A DNA stretch of 64,000 nucleotides from Petroclostridium xylanilyticum (GTDB lineage: Bacteria > Bacillota > Clostridia > SK-Y3). Positions 8,947 to 18,047 of the stretch are shown here, one piece after another. The DNA lies in NCBI RefSeq assembly GCF_002252565.1, contig NZ_NPML01000013.1, forward strand, positions 1 to 64,000. The letters are read 5' to 3'. The notes under the pieces are model-generated. The model made no database searches. It had not been told where the DNA came from and saw only the letters and a list, made by a program, of their open reading frames with translations. The position numbers and the translations under genes are program-made. Positions within the stretch are counted from its first letter, which is position 1. The number at the start of each line of letters is the position of its first letter.

Positions 8947-10504
8947 ATCCTATCTTCCTTTTTATCTTTAGTATGGGTGTTACGCCAAAAACCTCTTGAA
9001 AAAATTCTGCTTTTGTTTCAAAAGTCCATTCTTCTAATAAGGCGTCCTCTACAGTTTCTACCTTTATGATTACTTCCTTTTCTTCAAGGTTAATCTTCAT
9101 TCCTCTGATTTTTTGCTTATGACTTCTATCCAGTGCATCAGCAAGTCTTATAATTGCAACCAGCTTGGCTACAATAACCCTGTTTTTTTCATCCAATTTG
9201 CGGAAGTTTTCATGACTGTATCCTGGTACCTCCCTGCTGTGGTATCTTGCTACATTTGCTATAATTTCCAGCTCTTCCTTCGAAATACCAATTAAATCGG
9301 AAGCCATAATAATTTCATAGGAATGTATATAATGCTCATTAAAATTAATATATTTTCCTATATCATGCAGTATGGCAGCCAGCTGAAGCAGCAATCTCTC
9401 CCGTCCTCCCAATCCGTGCAGCTTATAAAGTGCATCAAACAGGGCAAGAGACTTCTGCTCTACATCCTGTGCATGAGGTTGATCATACCGGTATCTCCGG
9501 GCTAAAAATCCAGCTGCAGAAATAATATCCTCCACAAAATCCTCTTGTCTTTGTGTATCAAAATTTCTGTCTATGATATCCGAGATAATCCCATCGGCTA
9601 GTGATATCTGCGGGGCATACATACCTTTAGCCTCTGTCATATCTAAAAACATTTTAAAAATCATCATAGAAGGCAGTAGAATATCCGCACTCTCATGAGG
9701 GACACCATAATCCTTTATAAGCGAATGGGCAGACTTGTACATAAGCTCTTTATAAACAGTCTCAAAATCTTCCCTTTTTATAAATCTCAGTTTTTCATGA
9801 TCATCGGTTTTATTGCATAACTTGCTGATAATTCTGATTTCTCCACTCAAAGCTATAAAATTTTTATAAGTATCCTGTGGTTGAAAAACTTTCAATCTGT
9901 CAATATTGCTAACGATGTATTCTTCCAGTATTTTCGGAAAATTCAGCGTCCTTCCCTCTATACTGGCAAGAATTTCTCTAATCCTTAGCGAACCAAGCTT
10001 GATATTCTGGCTAAATACAAGGGATTTATGATTATACGTTGATACTTGTATACTCCCTGAACCTATATCCAGTATCATTGTTCCCGCATTTCTTATTTCT
10101 CTATAATTCGGTATTTTTTCCCTCAGAGATTTATATGTTAAAAATCTTTCTTCAGAGTTACTTATTACATCTATGTCAAGTCCTGTTTTCAATTTAATCT
10201 GGTCGACAATATAATCCTTGTTCTGTGCTTCCCTGACAGCACTTGTTGCCACTGCCCTGTATGTCTTTATATGATAATCGGTCATTAACCGCTTAAAGCC
10301 TTTTAATATTTCACAAGTCTCGTCTACTGTTTCAAAACTTACTTTTCCCATGGCAAATGTATCACGGCCAAGAAATATAGGATGCCTCAGCATTTCCAAA
10401 GTCTTTATTTCCCCGTTTTCCCACACTTCAGCGATTTTCATTCTTAATGCATGAGAACCCACATCAATTCCGGCAATAATTTCACTTTTGTTTTTCCTGC
10501 TCAT
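8939..10504 (-). CDS. Ppx/GppA exopolyphosphatase-type protein with C-terminal HD domain (upstream copy)
   Basis: This protein of about 521 residues is first in the polyphosphate operon. Signatures are AGIDVGSHALRMKIAE at the N-terminus, AVATSAVREAQN near residue 85, MILDIGSGSIQVS near residue 145 and a C-terminal HD motif ILHDIGKYINFNEHYIHSYE. The frame is open further upstream, but GGGGGA at 10511-10516 sits the right distance from the ATG at 10504, and MSRKNKSE leads straight into the domain. It differs clearly from the second paralogue at 5262-6779, for example SHALRMK against SNSVRMI in loop 1. One may act on polyphosphate and the other on guanosine pentaphosphate, but this is speculation. 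Confidence 0.88.
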   Translation of the reverse strand: MSRKNKSEIIAGIDVGSHALRMKIAEVWENGEIKTLEMLRHPIFLGRDTFAMGKVSFETVDETCEILKGFKRLMTDYHIKTYRAVATSAVREAQNKDYIVDQIKLKTGLDIDVISNSEERFLTYKSLREKIPNYREIRNAGTMILDIGSGSIQVSTYNHKSLVFSQNIKLGSLRIREILASIEGRTLNFPKILEEYIVSNIDRLKVFQPQDTYKNFIALSGEIRIISKLCNKTDDHEKLRFIKREDFETVYKELMYKSAHSLIKDYGVPHESADILLPSMMIFKMFLDMTEAKGMYAPQISLADGIISDIIDRNFDTQRQEDFVEDIISAAGFLARRYRYDQPHAQDVEQKSLALFDALYKLHGLGGRERLLLQLAAILHDIGKYINFNEHYIHSYEIIMASDLIGISKEELEIIANVARYHSREVPGYSHENFRKLDEKNRVIVAKLVAIIRLADALDRSHKQKIRGMKINLEEKEVIIKVETVEDALLEEWTFETKAEFFQEVFGVTPILKIKRKIGYE

Positions 10505-10621
10505 ACAATTCCCCCATGGTGAATACAATATATATTTATTCTTTTAATTATAACATAAATTATTTATATTTTTGTTAAAGTTGTGTTAATTATTACCGTA
10601 GTATCAGTGTAATAGGATGTT

Positions 10622-11761
10622 TTATAGGGCATGATCAGATTTTACATTTTGTCCCGACCAAATTTTCTGAGAAGTCCATTCACTCGGTGCATCACTCCAG
10701 AATTCATCCTCAGGTGGAAGTCCAAGCGGCAGGAATGCTCCCATGCAAAGATAGAGACTGCCAGTTGATATGTATGTTTCCCCCATATCGGGCTGGCTAC
10801 CACAAAAGCCAATTTTAAGCCATCCATCCTGATCAAAAGTGCCGGGTACACTGAATATTCTATTAATCACTGCCGTCAACGCACATCTTACCTGGGATGG
10901 GGAAACTTCATCAGGTAAATTCTTCTGGAGTGCCATCTGTGCCAAGTGCTGGAAAGCCCCACACCGGTAGGCCATAGAACGACCAATTACCGGAAATGTC
11001 CCTTCTGGCGAAATCATACGCTCCTGAATTGCAGCATATCTCTGTGCCCTTTTTAATATGTTTCTTTTTAAAGCTTCCCATTCTTCATATTCATCACCCA
11101 CTGTAAGAATGATATCTACAAGCATGGGCTGTATTACAAAACTGTTATAGTAATCCCAGCGGAATTCAGGCCCATCACCATATACGCCATCTCCCAAGTA
11201 CCATTGTTCATGCTGCTTCAACGCATAGTCCACACGCATCCGGTCCCACGCTTCTCCTATTTTGAAGAAAGCGGTTTCAATCATTGCAGCAAATAATAGC
11301 CAATTATTATAGTACGGTTTGCGGGTTCTTGTAGCTTTAAGTGCCGTGACGAGATTTGTTTTAACACGGTCATCCAGTTTCAGCCATAGTTCATTCGGAG
11401 CCCTGAGAATAGCATGAGCTAGGAAAGCCGCATCTACGATAGGTTGATCCCCGAAGGTGAAATTGACACAGTCAGGCGAACCTGGATCGGTCGCGGCGTC
11501 AATCGCCTCCCTTGCCAGAACACTAAACTTTTGTCTGAGTTCTTCCTCCTCCCCATGAAGATTACAGCACTCAAGCCAGGGAGATACCCCTACAAGAGTT
11601 CTAGCCAATGCTTCAAGGTGTGAAAATTGTCTTCTATCATGCCTACCTTCCACAGGCATACTTATTTTAAGTCTTCTTTCAGCTAATGCTTCCAATACAG
11701 GTGTTGATATTTTAACAAGTATGTCTACCCAAAGTTTTCTATCATATATTTTTTCTGGCAT
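10622..11761 (-). CDS. DUF2264 domain protein (putative glycan-processing enzyme)
   Basis: About 379 residues, matching the DUF2264 family, whose members sit in polysaccharide-degradation loci and have an alpha/alpha-toroid-like make-up. Visible family features are DRKLWVDILVKISTPVLEAL at the N-terminus, MPVEGR, FSHLEALARTLVGVSPWLE, NNWLLFAAMIETAF, WYLGDGVYGDGPEFRWDYYN and GRSMAYRCGAFQHLA. The longer frame begins with a TTG at 11824 lacking a ribosome site, and residues before MPEKIYD look non-family, so the ATG at 11761 (AAGG about 10 bases upstream) is chosen. No signal peptide is present. It follows the GH88 gene on the same strand and probably acts on uronic-acid oligosaccharides. The reaction is not established. 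Confidence 0.75.
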   Translation of the reverse strand: MPEKIYDRKLWVDILVKISTPVLEALAERRLKISMPVEGRHDRRQFSHLEALARTLVGVSPWLECCNLHGEEEELRQKFSVLAREAIDAATDPGSPDCVNFTFGDQPIVDAAFLAHAILRAPNELWLKLDDRVKTNLVTALKATRTRKPYYNNWLLFAAMIETAFFKIGEAWDRMRVDYALKQHEQWYLGDGVYGDGPEFRWDYYNSFVIQPMLVDIILTVGDEYEEWEALKRNILKRAQRYAAIQERMISPEGTFPVIGRSMAYRCGAFQHLAQMALQKNLPDEVSPSQVRCALTAVINRIFSVPGTFDQDGWLKIGFCGSQPDMGETYISTGSLYLCMGAFLPLGLPPEDEFWSDAPSEWTSQKIWSGQNVKSDHAL

Positions 11762-11917
11762 TTGCCCACATCCTTTAAACTTTATTGATGCAAAAACATC
11801 ATCTGTCTTCACTTCAATTCTCAAATGTCAGCAGCGTAATAATAAAAATATGTATAGCCATATATTCCTTAAATATATGGCATACTTCATAAATTTTTTG
11901 AAACCGCCTCTTATAAG

Positions 11918-13105
11918 CTACCAATACAGCTTCCAGTCCTTTATGAGTCTCACCAGTGCCTCAAAATAATAATAATCACCCCATATATTGCACTCATCGA
12001 CCCCTTTTCTATGGGGCTTGCTGTAAACCGCATGGAGAAGTATCCCGTTGGATTGTGGACAGCTTGCAGTTGTATAATTCTCCGCAAGTGACTTGACAAT
12101 CATTAAAGCAGCGTTTTCATATATTCTTTTGTAAGGATCGCTAAGAGGCAAGTGCTTCGCAATTTCCAGCATACCACATGCCGCAATGGCAGCAGCTGAG
12201 CTGTCCCTCTCCTCTTGTCCGTCAGTAAAAATTAAATCCCAATAGCAAACGTAATCCTCGGGCAACCTGTTCAAGAAATAATTGGTGACCTTTTTTGCCA
12301 GCTCCATAAGCTCCCAATCACCCGAATATATATAACTCAAAGAAAAGCCGTATATGCCCCACGCCTGGCCCCTTGACCAGCAAGAGTCATCGGAATAGCC
12401 CTGTGCAGTCCTGCCATATTTCGGTTTTCCTGTCTCAACATCCATATAGAAGGTGTGATAACTTGAAGCATCTTCTCTAATGATATATTTCATCGCCTGG
12501 CTTACATGGCTGTACGCAATGTTATAATATTTTTTATCTCCGGTCACTTCACTGGCCCAATAGAGCAGCGGCAGATTCATACAACAGTCAATAATCATCC
12601 TTCCCCTTTGTCCAGGATCATTTAAGTCTCCCCATGCCTGTATTATCCCTGCTTTATCAAAGTATCGGGTTATTAACAGATCTGCAGCCATCAATGCAGT
12701 CCTTTTAACCTCCTCATTCCCGGTCAGCTTGTAGGCAGCCACACACGAAAGGCTATATAAAAATCCAAGGTCATGGGTATCAATGCATATTTTCTCATCA
12801 ATCCGCTTCTTAAAGCTGTCAAGTTGTATTTCCGCGACCCTGCGGTATTTCTCATCTCCTGTTACTTCATAGGCCAGCCACAGCATTCCTGTCCAGAAGC
12901 TTGACGTCCAATCGGTATTGTCAATGGCAGGATATACATTATTTACACTAGCCGGTGCTGGAAACCTATATGTAAATTTCTCAAGGTTTTCATCAATTTT
13001 CTTTAATATATATTTAATAGAACTCTCGCAAAATTCCTTAGTGACCCCTGGCAGCTTGTCATACCTATCAGGAAATCTGATCCCTTCATCTCTTATCTGT
13101 CTCAA
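11918..13105 (-). CDS. Glycoside hydrolase family 88 unsaturated uronyl hydrolase
   Basis: Removes the delta-4,5 unsaturated uronic acid that a polysaccharide lyase leaves at the non-reducing end, by hydrating the double bond. Motifs are DWTSSFWTGMLWLAYE, DTHDLGFLYS, IIDCCMNLPLLYWAS and DDSCWSRGQAWGIYGF. The two Asp residues of HDLGF and DCCMN are 61 residues apart, as are the catalytic pair Asp88/Asp149 of Bacillus UGL. No signal peptide, so it acts in the cytoplasm on imported oligosaccharides. The start is uncertain. GGAGGGAG lies 4 bases before a TTG at 13105, while upstream ATG (13120) and TTG (13144) lack a ribosome site. It is adjacent to a lyase and a beta-glucuronidase gene. Confidence 0.88.
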   Translation of the reverse strand: MRQIRDEGIRFPDRYDKLPGVTKEFCESSIKYILKKIDENLEKFTYRFPAPASVNNVYPAIDNTDWTSSFWTGMLWLAYEVTGDEKYRRVAEIQLDSFKKRIDEKICIDTHDLGFLYSLSCVAAYKLTGNEEVKRTALMAADLLITRYFDKAGIIQAWGDLNDPGQRGRMIIDCCMNLPLLYWASEVTGDKKYYNIAYSHVSQAMKYIIREDASSYHTFYMDVETGKPKYGRTAQGYSDDSCWSRGQAWGIYGFSLSYIYSGDWELMELAKKVTNYFLNRLPEDYVCYWDLIFTDGQEERDSSAAAIAACGMLEIAKHLPLSDPYKRIYENAALMIVKSLAENYTTASCPQSNGILLHAVYSKPHRKGVDECNIWGDYYYFEALVRLIKDWKLYW

Positions 13106-13191
13106 TTTTCTCCCTCCCATTCTGTTTAGAAATTTACCTGTCAAAAGTATATTTATTAAACATGCAGTCTTACAAAATATTAGAAATTATT

Positions 13192-15063
13192 CTATTTTAA
13201 CACACTAAAACAGACATGGAATAAAATATCCTCCCCTTCGTTCAATAGTGTCAGTACAATTCGAAAAGCAATTTTTTTCTCCCCAAAATGCCCGGAATAT
13301 TCATGTTCTTCTATGGCAGCGGAACATTTACCGCTATCGTATTGCATAAGAACGGCTACATCTTTTTCAGATATTTTAATTTGTCCTTCCTTGAGAACTT
13401 CCGGTTTATAATGGGTAATAAAAGCTTCTATCACATTATTACCGCCCCTATTGAATGTAAATCTATCCTGAATACTTAAAACAGCTATTTCTCCCATATT
13501 CTCATTCCAATTGTTTTTTATCAATTCAAACTTTCGTGTATAAAGGCTCAAGGAATCCACTGAATATGCATCTGTCAAGTCGAGCAAAAACTCGCTGCTG
13601 TTCTCTTCCGTTTTTATATGAATCACCTTGGCAGCCGATGAAATACCTGGCTTTTGGAGCTGTCCGTTAATCATCGGAACAGAATGGCCCAAAGAGGACG
13701 CATTAATAAAGCTGTATCGAGTCCCATCTCTAAAAAATTCTTTTGTGTATTCAGGACAGCCCAAATCCGGAAGTAAATTGAAACCTTTATAATGCAGGAT
13801 GAAATGTCCCAAATCGTTATGGTTGTGCGGTTCATCGTTATTGCCACCCTTTGCGGCAAAAGCAATTAAATCCCCGTTCAAGCTCTCATATTTTTCAATA
13901 AACCACTGTACATTCGGAAAATAATACTTCCCTTTTTTCAGCCTGCTTTTACTCTCTATGTTTGCACTAACCCCCCAAAAAAGGTCCCTTATGAGATAGG
14001 TCCATTTATTTGTATGATCTTCACCATATAACGAACATAAACTATAGTCGTACCCCATATCTCCAAAAATACTTTCAAGGCGTTGAAACAACCCAATATT
14101 GGGTTTGAAAATTTCTAAAGAATCTGAAAAATTCGTCGTTATACCATTTGAAAGCTGTAAAGCTGCCGGGAGTTCAGCAATCTTTCTCTTTTTATCTTGT
14201 TTAGACCCGGTATGGAATAAATCTATTTCCCCATTAGTCCTCTCCTTCAAAAGTTCTGCAAAAAACACATAAAAACTAAAGCCATATCGCCAGTACCCTA
14301 GACCCTCGGGAGTAGCGCCGTCATCCCCGAAGCCTTCAAGATAAGAATCAAGAATGCCAATAACACGCTGAAGTATTAATGTTAACCTTTCAATATTTTT
14401 AACCATATAAATGGCAGTGCAGCCGATGGATCCCGCACACACAGAAGCCCAGTTCATCCTGGCTGTTTCCCACCAAAACATATGCTCTCCCATGAAGGGC
14501 TTTAAAATCCTTCTTTCAAGTTCCCTCTGCACTCTGTCAACTACGATTGGATTTATTCTATCACCAATCAAATAATTGATTTCAGCAAGGGAAAATCCCG
14601 TTTCTGCAGCGAACAGGTCAATAAATTCTTCCGAAAGCCAAGGATTGTTTTTAATCCCCTCAAGACTGGTTGGAAGGTGCGCAGGAAGAGCCCATGTATA
14701 CTGGTCACAAAAATCCCAGAGCATATCTTCAATTTGGTTTATATATTGGTCCGTCTGGTCAATCAAAGTAACAGCTGCGAGAGAGAACAGGATTTTCCAA
14801 CGGGTAAAGTACTCTCTTTCATATATTATTCGATTTCCATCGATACTGAATTGGTGAAATAAGTGAAAGCTTAAATCTGGAAGCTTATTATAGCATATAC
14901 CTTCCGCGTATGTCTTAATCGCATTGTAATACTCTTTTAAAAAGGGATGGTTTTTAATTTTTAAGAAATTATCATTGTTTCTGGCTTCATTAAAAAGGCT
15001 ATACCCTTTCTGATTTCCATTATATAAACTGTTTTTTATCATACTGGAGCTGATAGTATCCAT
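13192..15063 (-). CDS. Heparinase II/III-like polysaccharide lyase (cytoplasmic)
   Basis: This 623-residue protein fits the heparinase II/III superfamily: an N-terminal alpha-helical toroid followed by a beta-sandwich domain. Visible features are WETARMNWASVCAGSIG, DDGATPEGLGYWRYG and the signature GGNNDEPHNHNDLGHFILHY near residue 410, which holds the conserved His/Asn cluster. GLNRF-type ends are replaced by a beta-rich tail. No signal peptide was found, so it should cleave short uronic-acid oligosaccharides after import rather than polymer outside the cell. GAGGAGAG precedes the ATG at 15063. Together with GH88 and GH2 glucuronidase it forms a complete intracellular route for uronate-containing oligosaccharides. 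Exact glycan (GAG, ulvan-like or bacterial) is unknown. Confidence 0.82.
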   Translation of the reverse strand: MDTISSSMIKNSLYNGNQKGYSLFNEARNNDNFLKIKNHPFLKEYYNAIKTYAEGICYNKLPDLSFHLFHQFSIDGNRIIYEREYFTRWKILFSLAAVTLIDQTDQYINQIEDMLWDFCDQYTWALPAHLPTSLEGIKNNPWLSEEFIDLFAAETGFSLAEINYLIGDRINPIVVDRVQRELERRILKPFMGEHMFWWETARMNWASVCAGSIGCTAIYMVKNIERLTLILQRVIGILDSYLEGFGDDGATPEGLGYWRYGFSFYVFFAELLKERTNGEIDLFHTGSKQDKKRKIAELPAALQLSNGITTNFSDSLEIFKPNIGLFQRLESIFGDMGYDYSLCSLYGEDHTNKWTYLIRDLFWGVSANIESKSRLKKGKYYFPNVQWFIEKYESLNGDLIAFAAKGGNNDEPHNHNDLGHFILHYKGFNLLPDLGCPEYTKEFFRDGTRYSFINASSLGHSVPMINGQLQKPGISSAAKVIHIKTEENSSEFLLDLTDAYSVDSLSLYTRKFELIKNNWNENMGEIAVLSIQDRFTFNRGGNNVIEAFITHYKPEVLKEGQIKISEKDVAVLMQYDSGKCSAAIEEHEYSGHFGEKKIAFRIVLTLLNEGEDILFHVCFSVLK

Positions 15064-15148
15064 GTTTCTCTCCTCTTTCGCTTATAAACTTATTCGTTAG
15101 CATCAAAATAAGCATGTGTACATTTTCTCTGCAATTGTGCTTGTAGTG

Positions 15149-15250
15149 GGGGCATTTAATATATTTGAAGAATATTATTAACAGGCTCTAAGCCTTTTCG
15201 CAACGTTCTTTCCATAATATTCTTCAAATATAAAATAAAATATACACCCC
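15149..15250. mobile_element. MITE-like palindromic element with 8-bp target duplication
   Basis: A 102-bp non-coding element starts GGGGGCATTTAAT and ends ATATACACCCC. Both ends run inward into TTTGAAGAATATTA and its complement around a 40-base centre. It is flanked on each side by the identical 8-mer TTGTAGTG (15141-15148 and 15251-15258), a clean target-site duplication. Relatives occur at about 3308, 30356 and 41723. No transposase of matching ends is seen in the window, so it would be mobilised in trans. Confidence 0.8.
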
Positions 15251-15335
15251 TTGTAGTGCATAAGCTTGATTCTCTCTACAGACTTTTCAAATCATCTGCT
15301 TTACCCGTTCTACCTCCACAACTTTACATTATATT

Positions 15336-17108
15336 CTATTTACTGGCGTAAAATTCCTGCATTACATAAAATGCCGGTTTTCTATACTTCTTGTCCGCTG
15401 AAAGTAGGCCCTTAGTATTATAGTAGTTCTGTGTAAAGTGCAATCTTCTCGGACATCTGAAGTCGTAAAGAATCCAGGGACTTGTTCCTTTAACATAAGG
15501 TATTCTTCCCAACACATCCACCTGTTTTTTGAAAATGTCAAGCTGGCAATCTTCCGTACCTTTTTCATCCACTGTACCTCTCTGCCTAGATTTTGCATCT
15601 GCGCCAAACTCTGATATTACTACAGGCTTACCTGGTTTACTGTTATCAAAAAGTTTGATGAGATTATTGAAATCGGTCTGATACCAGCCATAATACTGGT
15701 TTGCACCGATGATATCCAGATACTCCGCAAGCCTATCGTTTATAATATGATTTACATGGTCGAGCATACATGCAGCCGACACAAGTCTCGTAGAATCCAG
15801 TTCCTTTGCCTTTTTAACAAGTGAACTCATAAATTTTAGTCTGGGTTCTGTGTCTGCATTTTCGTTTCCAACAGACCATATGATAACACTTGCCCTATTT
15901 CTATCCCTCTTAATTAACTCTGTCAATTGATTTTCTGCATCCCTGTAGGTTTCTTCATTATTAAAGTCTATCGCCCAGTAAACAGGTATCTCTTCCCAAA
16001 GCATGATTCCCATTTCATCCGCCAGTCTGGCAGCCTTTTCGGTATGGGGGTAGTGCGCCAGCCTCATATAGTTGCAGTTCATTTCCTTTGCCAGTTTGAA
16101 ATTTTCACGGATTTCTTCTTCGGTCACCGCTTTTCCATTAACGACACTTTCTTCATGGGTACAGATGCCTTTTAGAAATATTTTCTTACCATTGAGGTAT
16201 ATATCTGTCCCTACCACCTTGATTTCACGAAATCCGATATTTTCATGTATAACATCTTTGCCGTATGAAAGTGATACATCATACAGCACCGGATTTTCAG
16301 GGCTCCACAGTTCCGGACTGGTATCTATAAAGGCAGAACCTTTACCATTGCTTATGCTGATCTCGCAATCAACGTTTAGCCGGTTGATTCTTAACCTGGC
16401 CGTACCTTCAGTAACAGGACCATCCACTGTTACTCCAGCCTGTATCTTGCTAAAATTGCTGCCGGGCATAAGCGTAATAGTGAAGTCCTTTATGAATGTT
16501 CCCGGAAGCCTTATTAACTCCACATCTCTGTACAATCCGCCATAATTAAACCAATCTGTGTTTTCACAAGGCACATTCGTTCTTTTGCGGGTATTGTTTA
16601 CCACCACGATGATCCTGTTAATCTCCTTCAAACAGCTGGTAACTTCAACATAGAAAGGTGTTGAACCTCCTTTATGATATCCAAGATATTCCTTATTTAA
16701 GAATACTTTTGCATCATAATTTGCAGCCCCGAATTTTATAAAAACTCTTTCTTCCCCTTTGTTGAAATACTTGAAAGTGCGTGTATATACGATACTTCCT
16801 TCATAAAGGAATAACTTCTCCTGATGCATGTTCCAGCAGGATGGGACGTATATCTTTTCCCAATCATCAAAGCTAAAATCGATCGGATTATATCTTCCCT
16901 CCTCGTCCTGGTATTTTTCCTCATACCATTTTGCTCTGAGACAGGTATCATACTGGTCTATTCCGAAATTCCACCATCCATTCAGCAGTTCTTTATCCCT
17001 TCCGCCGTCATAAATCATCGAATCACTGGTAATTTTCTTTGATAAATATTCATCTTCATAGTTTTCGTTATGAATGCAATTAACAAAATTATCTGCCTTG
17101 TTTGTCAT
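15336..17108 (-). CDS. uidA: Glycoside hydrolase family 2 beta-glucuronidase
   Basis: About 590 residues in the GH2 layout: jelly-roll, Ig-like sandwich, TIM barrel. ENTDWFNYGGLYRDVEL near residue 185 is typical of beta-glucuronidases. The acid/base Glu is in WSVGNEN (about 416) and the nucleophile in ISEFGAD (about 500). NYYNTKGL near the C-terminus holds the NxK motif that recognises the uronate carboxylate, which argues for glucuronidase over galactosidase. The GTG at 17117 directly abuts GAGG, while the ATG at 17108 is 8 bases away and is preferred. Cytoplasmic, no signal peptide. First enzyme gene after the importer genes, 26 bases from the permease stop. Confidence 0.9.
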   Translation of the reverse strand: MTNKADNFVNCIHNENYEDEYLSKKITSDSMIYDGGRDKELLNGWWNFGIDQYDTCLRAKWYEEKYQDEEGRYNPIDFSFDDWEKIYVPSCWNMHQEKLFLYEGSIVYTRTFKYFNKGEERVFIKFGAANYDAKVFLNKEYLGYHKGGSTPFYVEVTSCLKEINRIIVVVNNTRKRTNVPCENTDWFNYGGLYRDVELIRLPGTFIKDFTITLMPGSNFSKIQAGVTVDGPVTEGTARLRINRLNVDCEISISNGKGSAFIDTSPELWSPENPVLYDVSLSYGKDVIHENIGFREIKVVGTDIYLNGKKIFLKGICTHEESVVNGKAVTEEEIRENFKLAKEMNCNYMRLAHYPHTEKAARLADEMGIMLWEEIPVYWAIDFNNEETYRDAENQLTELIKRDRNRASVIIWSVGNENADTEPRLKFMSSLVKKAKELDSTRLVSAACMLDHVNHIINDRLAEYLDIIGANQYYGWYQTDFNNLIKLFDNSKPGKPVVISEFGADAKSRQRGTVDEKGTEDCQLDIFKKQVDVLGRIPYVKGTSPWILYDFRCPRRLHFTQNYYNTKGLLSADKKYRKPAFYVMQEFYASK

Positions 17109-17133
17109 TTCATTCACCTCAATTTCAAATAGA

Positions 17134-18021
17134 TTATCCTTTTAGTCCTGACATTGCAATACCTTCTACAAAGAACTTCTGTGCGCTTATAAATATAATG
17201 ATTACAGGAAGCAACGAACAAACCGAAGCTGCCATAATCAGGGAATATTCAGCTGAGTACTGCGAAATGAACATTCGAATCCCCAATTGGATAGTTTTCT
17301 TTGCATTAGAGTTAATATAAATTAAAGGCCCCAGAAAATCATTCCATACAAATACAAATGTAAAAATACCTAAACTGGCCAGCGCCGGCTTTGCCAGTGG
17401 CAGCATTACCTTCAAATATATCCCAAACTCACTAAGGCCATCTATTCTTGCAGCTTCTGATAATTCATTAGGGATATTCAAATAAAATTGCCTCATAAGA
17501 AACACTCCAAACGGACTAAAAGCTTGCAACAATATAAGGGCCATATGGGTATCCGTTAAATTCAGATACTTCATTATAATGAATTGTGGAATCATAACCA
17601 CCTGGAACGGCACCATCATAGTAGCAATATAACCTAAAAACAAAAGATTGCGTTCGGGAAATTCAATTTTCGCAAAGGCATAAGCCGCCAAACTGCAAGT
17701 TACAAGCTGTAACGTTGTAATGATAAACGTTAATTTAATGGTATTAAAGTAAAACAGCAACAGATCAATCTTCTGCCATATGACTATGTAATTTGACCAC
17801 ACAGGGTTCTCTGGAATCCAATTTATCGGAAAATCAAAAACATTCATCTCTGTTTTCAAAGAAGCAGAAAGCATCCATAAAAAAGGCAAGATCATGGTAA
17901 TGGATGAAAAAACAATAATAGCGTAAAGGAAAGTTTTACCCGCAATATGATATAACTTCATTTTTGTAATACGTGACAATGTTGACGGTTTTATCGGATT
18001 TACATGAATGTTTGTTGTCAT
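17134..18021 (-). CDS. Carbohydrate ABC transporter permease, MalG/UgpE type (uronate island)
   Basis: This 295-residue inner permease has six predicted membrane segments, starting FLYAIIVFSSITMILPFLWM. The cytoplasmic EAA loop EAARIDGLSEFGIYLKVMLP contacts the ATPase, and the C-terminus FVEGIAMSGLKG is typical of MalG-type partners. AGGAGGG precedes the ATG at 18021. It follows the MalF-type gene by 26 bases. No ATPase gene is in this operon, so a shared MsmX/UgpC-like ATPase encoded elsewhere is expected. Presumably it imports oligosaccharides for the lyase, GH88 and glucuronidase downstream. Confidence 0.9.
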   Translation of the reverse strand: MTTNIHVNPIKPSTLSRITKMKLYHIAGKTFLYAIIVFSSITMILPFLWMLSASLKTEMNVFDFPINWIPENPVWSNYIVIWQKIDLLLFYFNTIKLTFIITTLQLVTCSLAAYAFAKIEFPERNLLFLGYIATMMVPFQVVMIPQFIIMKYLNLTDTHMALILLQAFSPFGVFLMRQFYLNIPNELSEAARIDGLSEFGIYLKVMLPLAKPALASLGIFTFVFVWNDFLGPLIYINSNAKKTIQLGIRMFISQYSAEYSLIMAASVCSLLPVIIIFISAQKFFVEGIAMSGLKG

Positions 18022-18047
18022 AGCCTAATCCCTCCTGACAATTTAAA

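Noticed and set aside
16072-16545. Open frame of 157 codons on the plus strand opposite the glucuronidase gene
   Set aside because: Antisense shadow of a strongly supported GH2 gene; no start signal and no recognisable domain.
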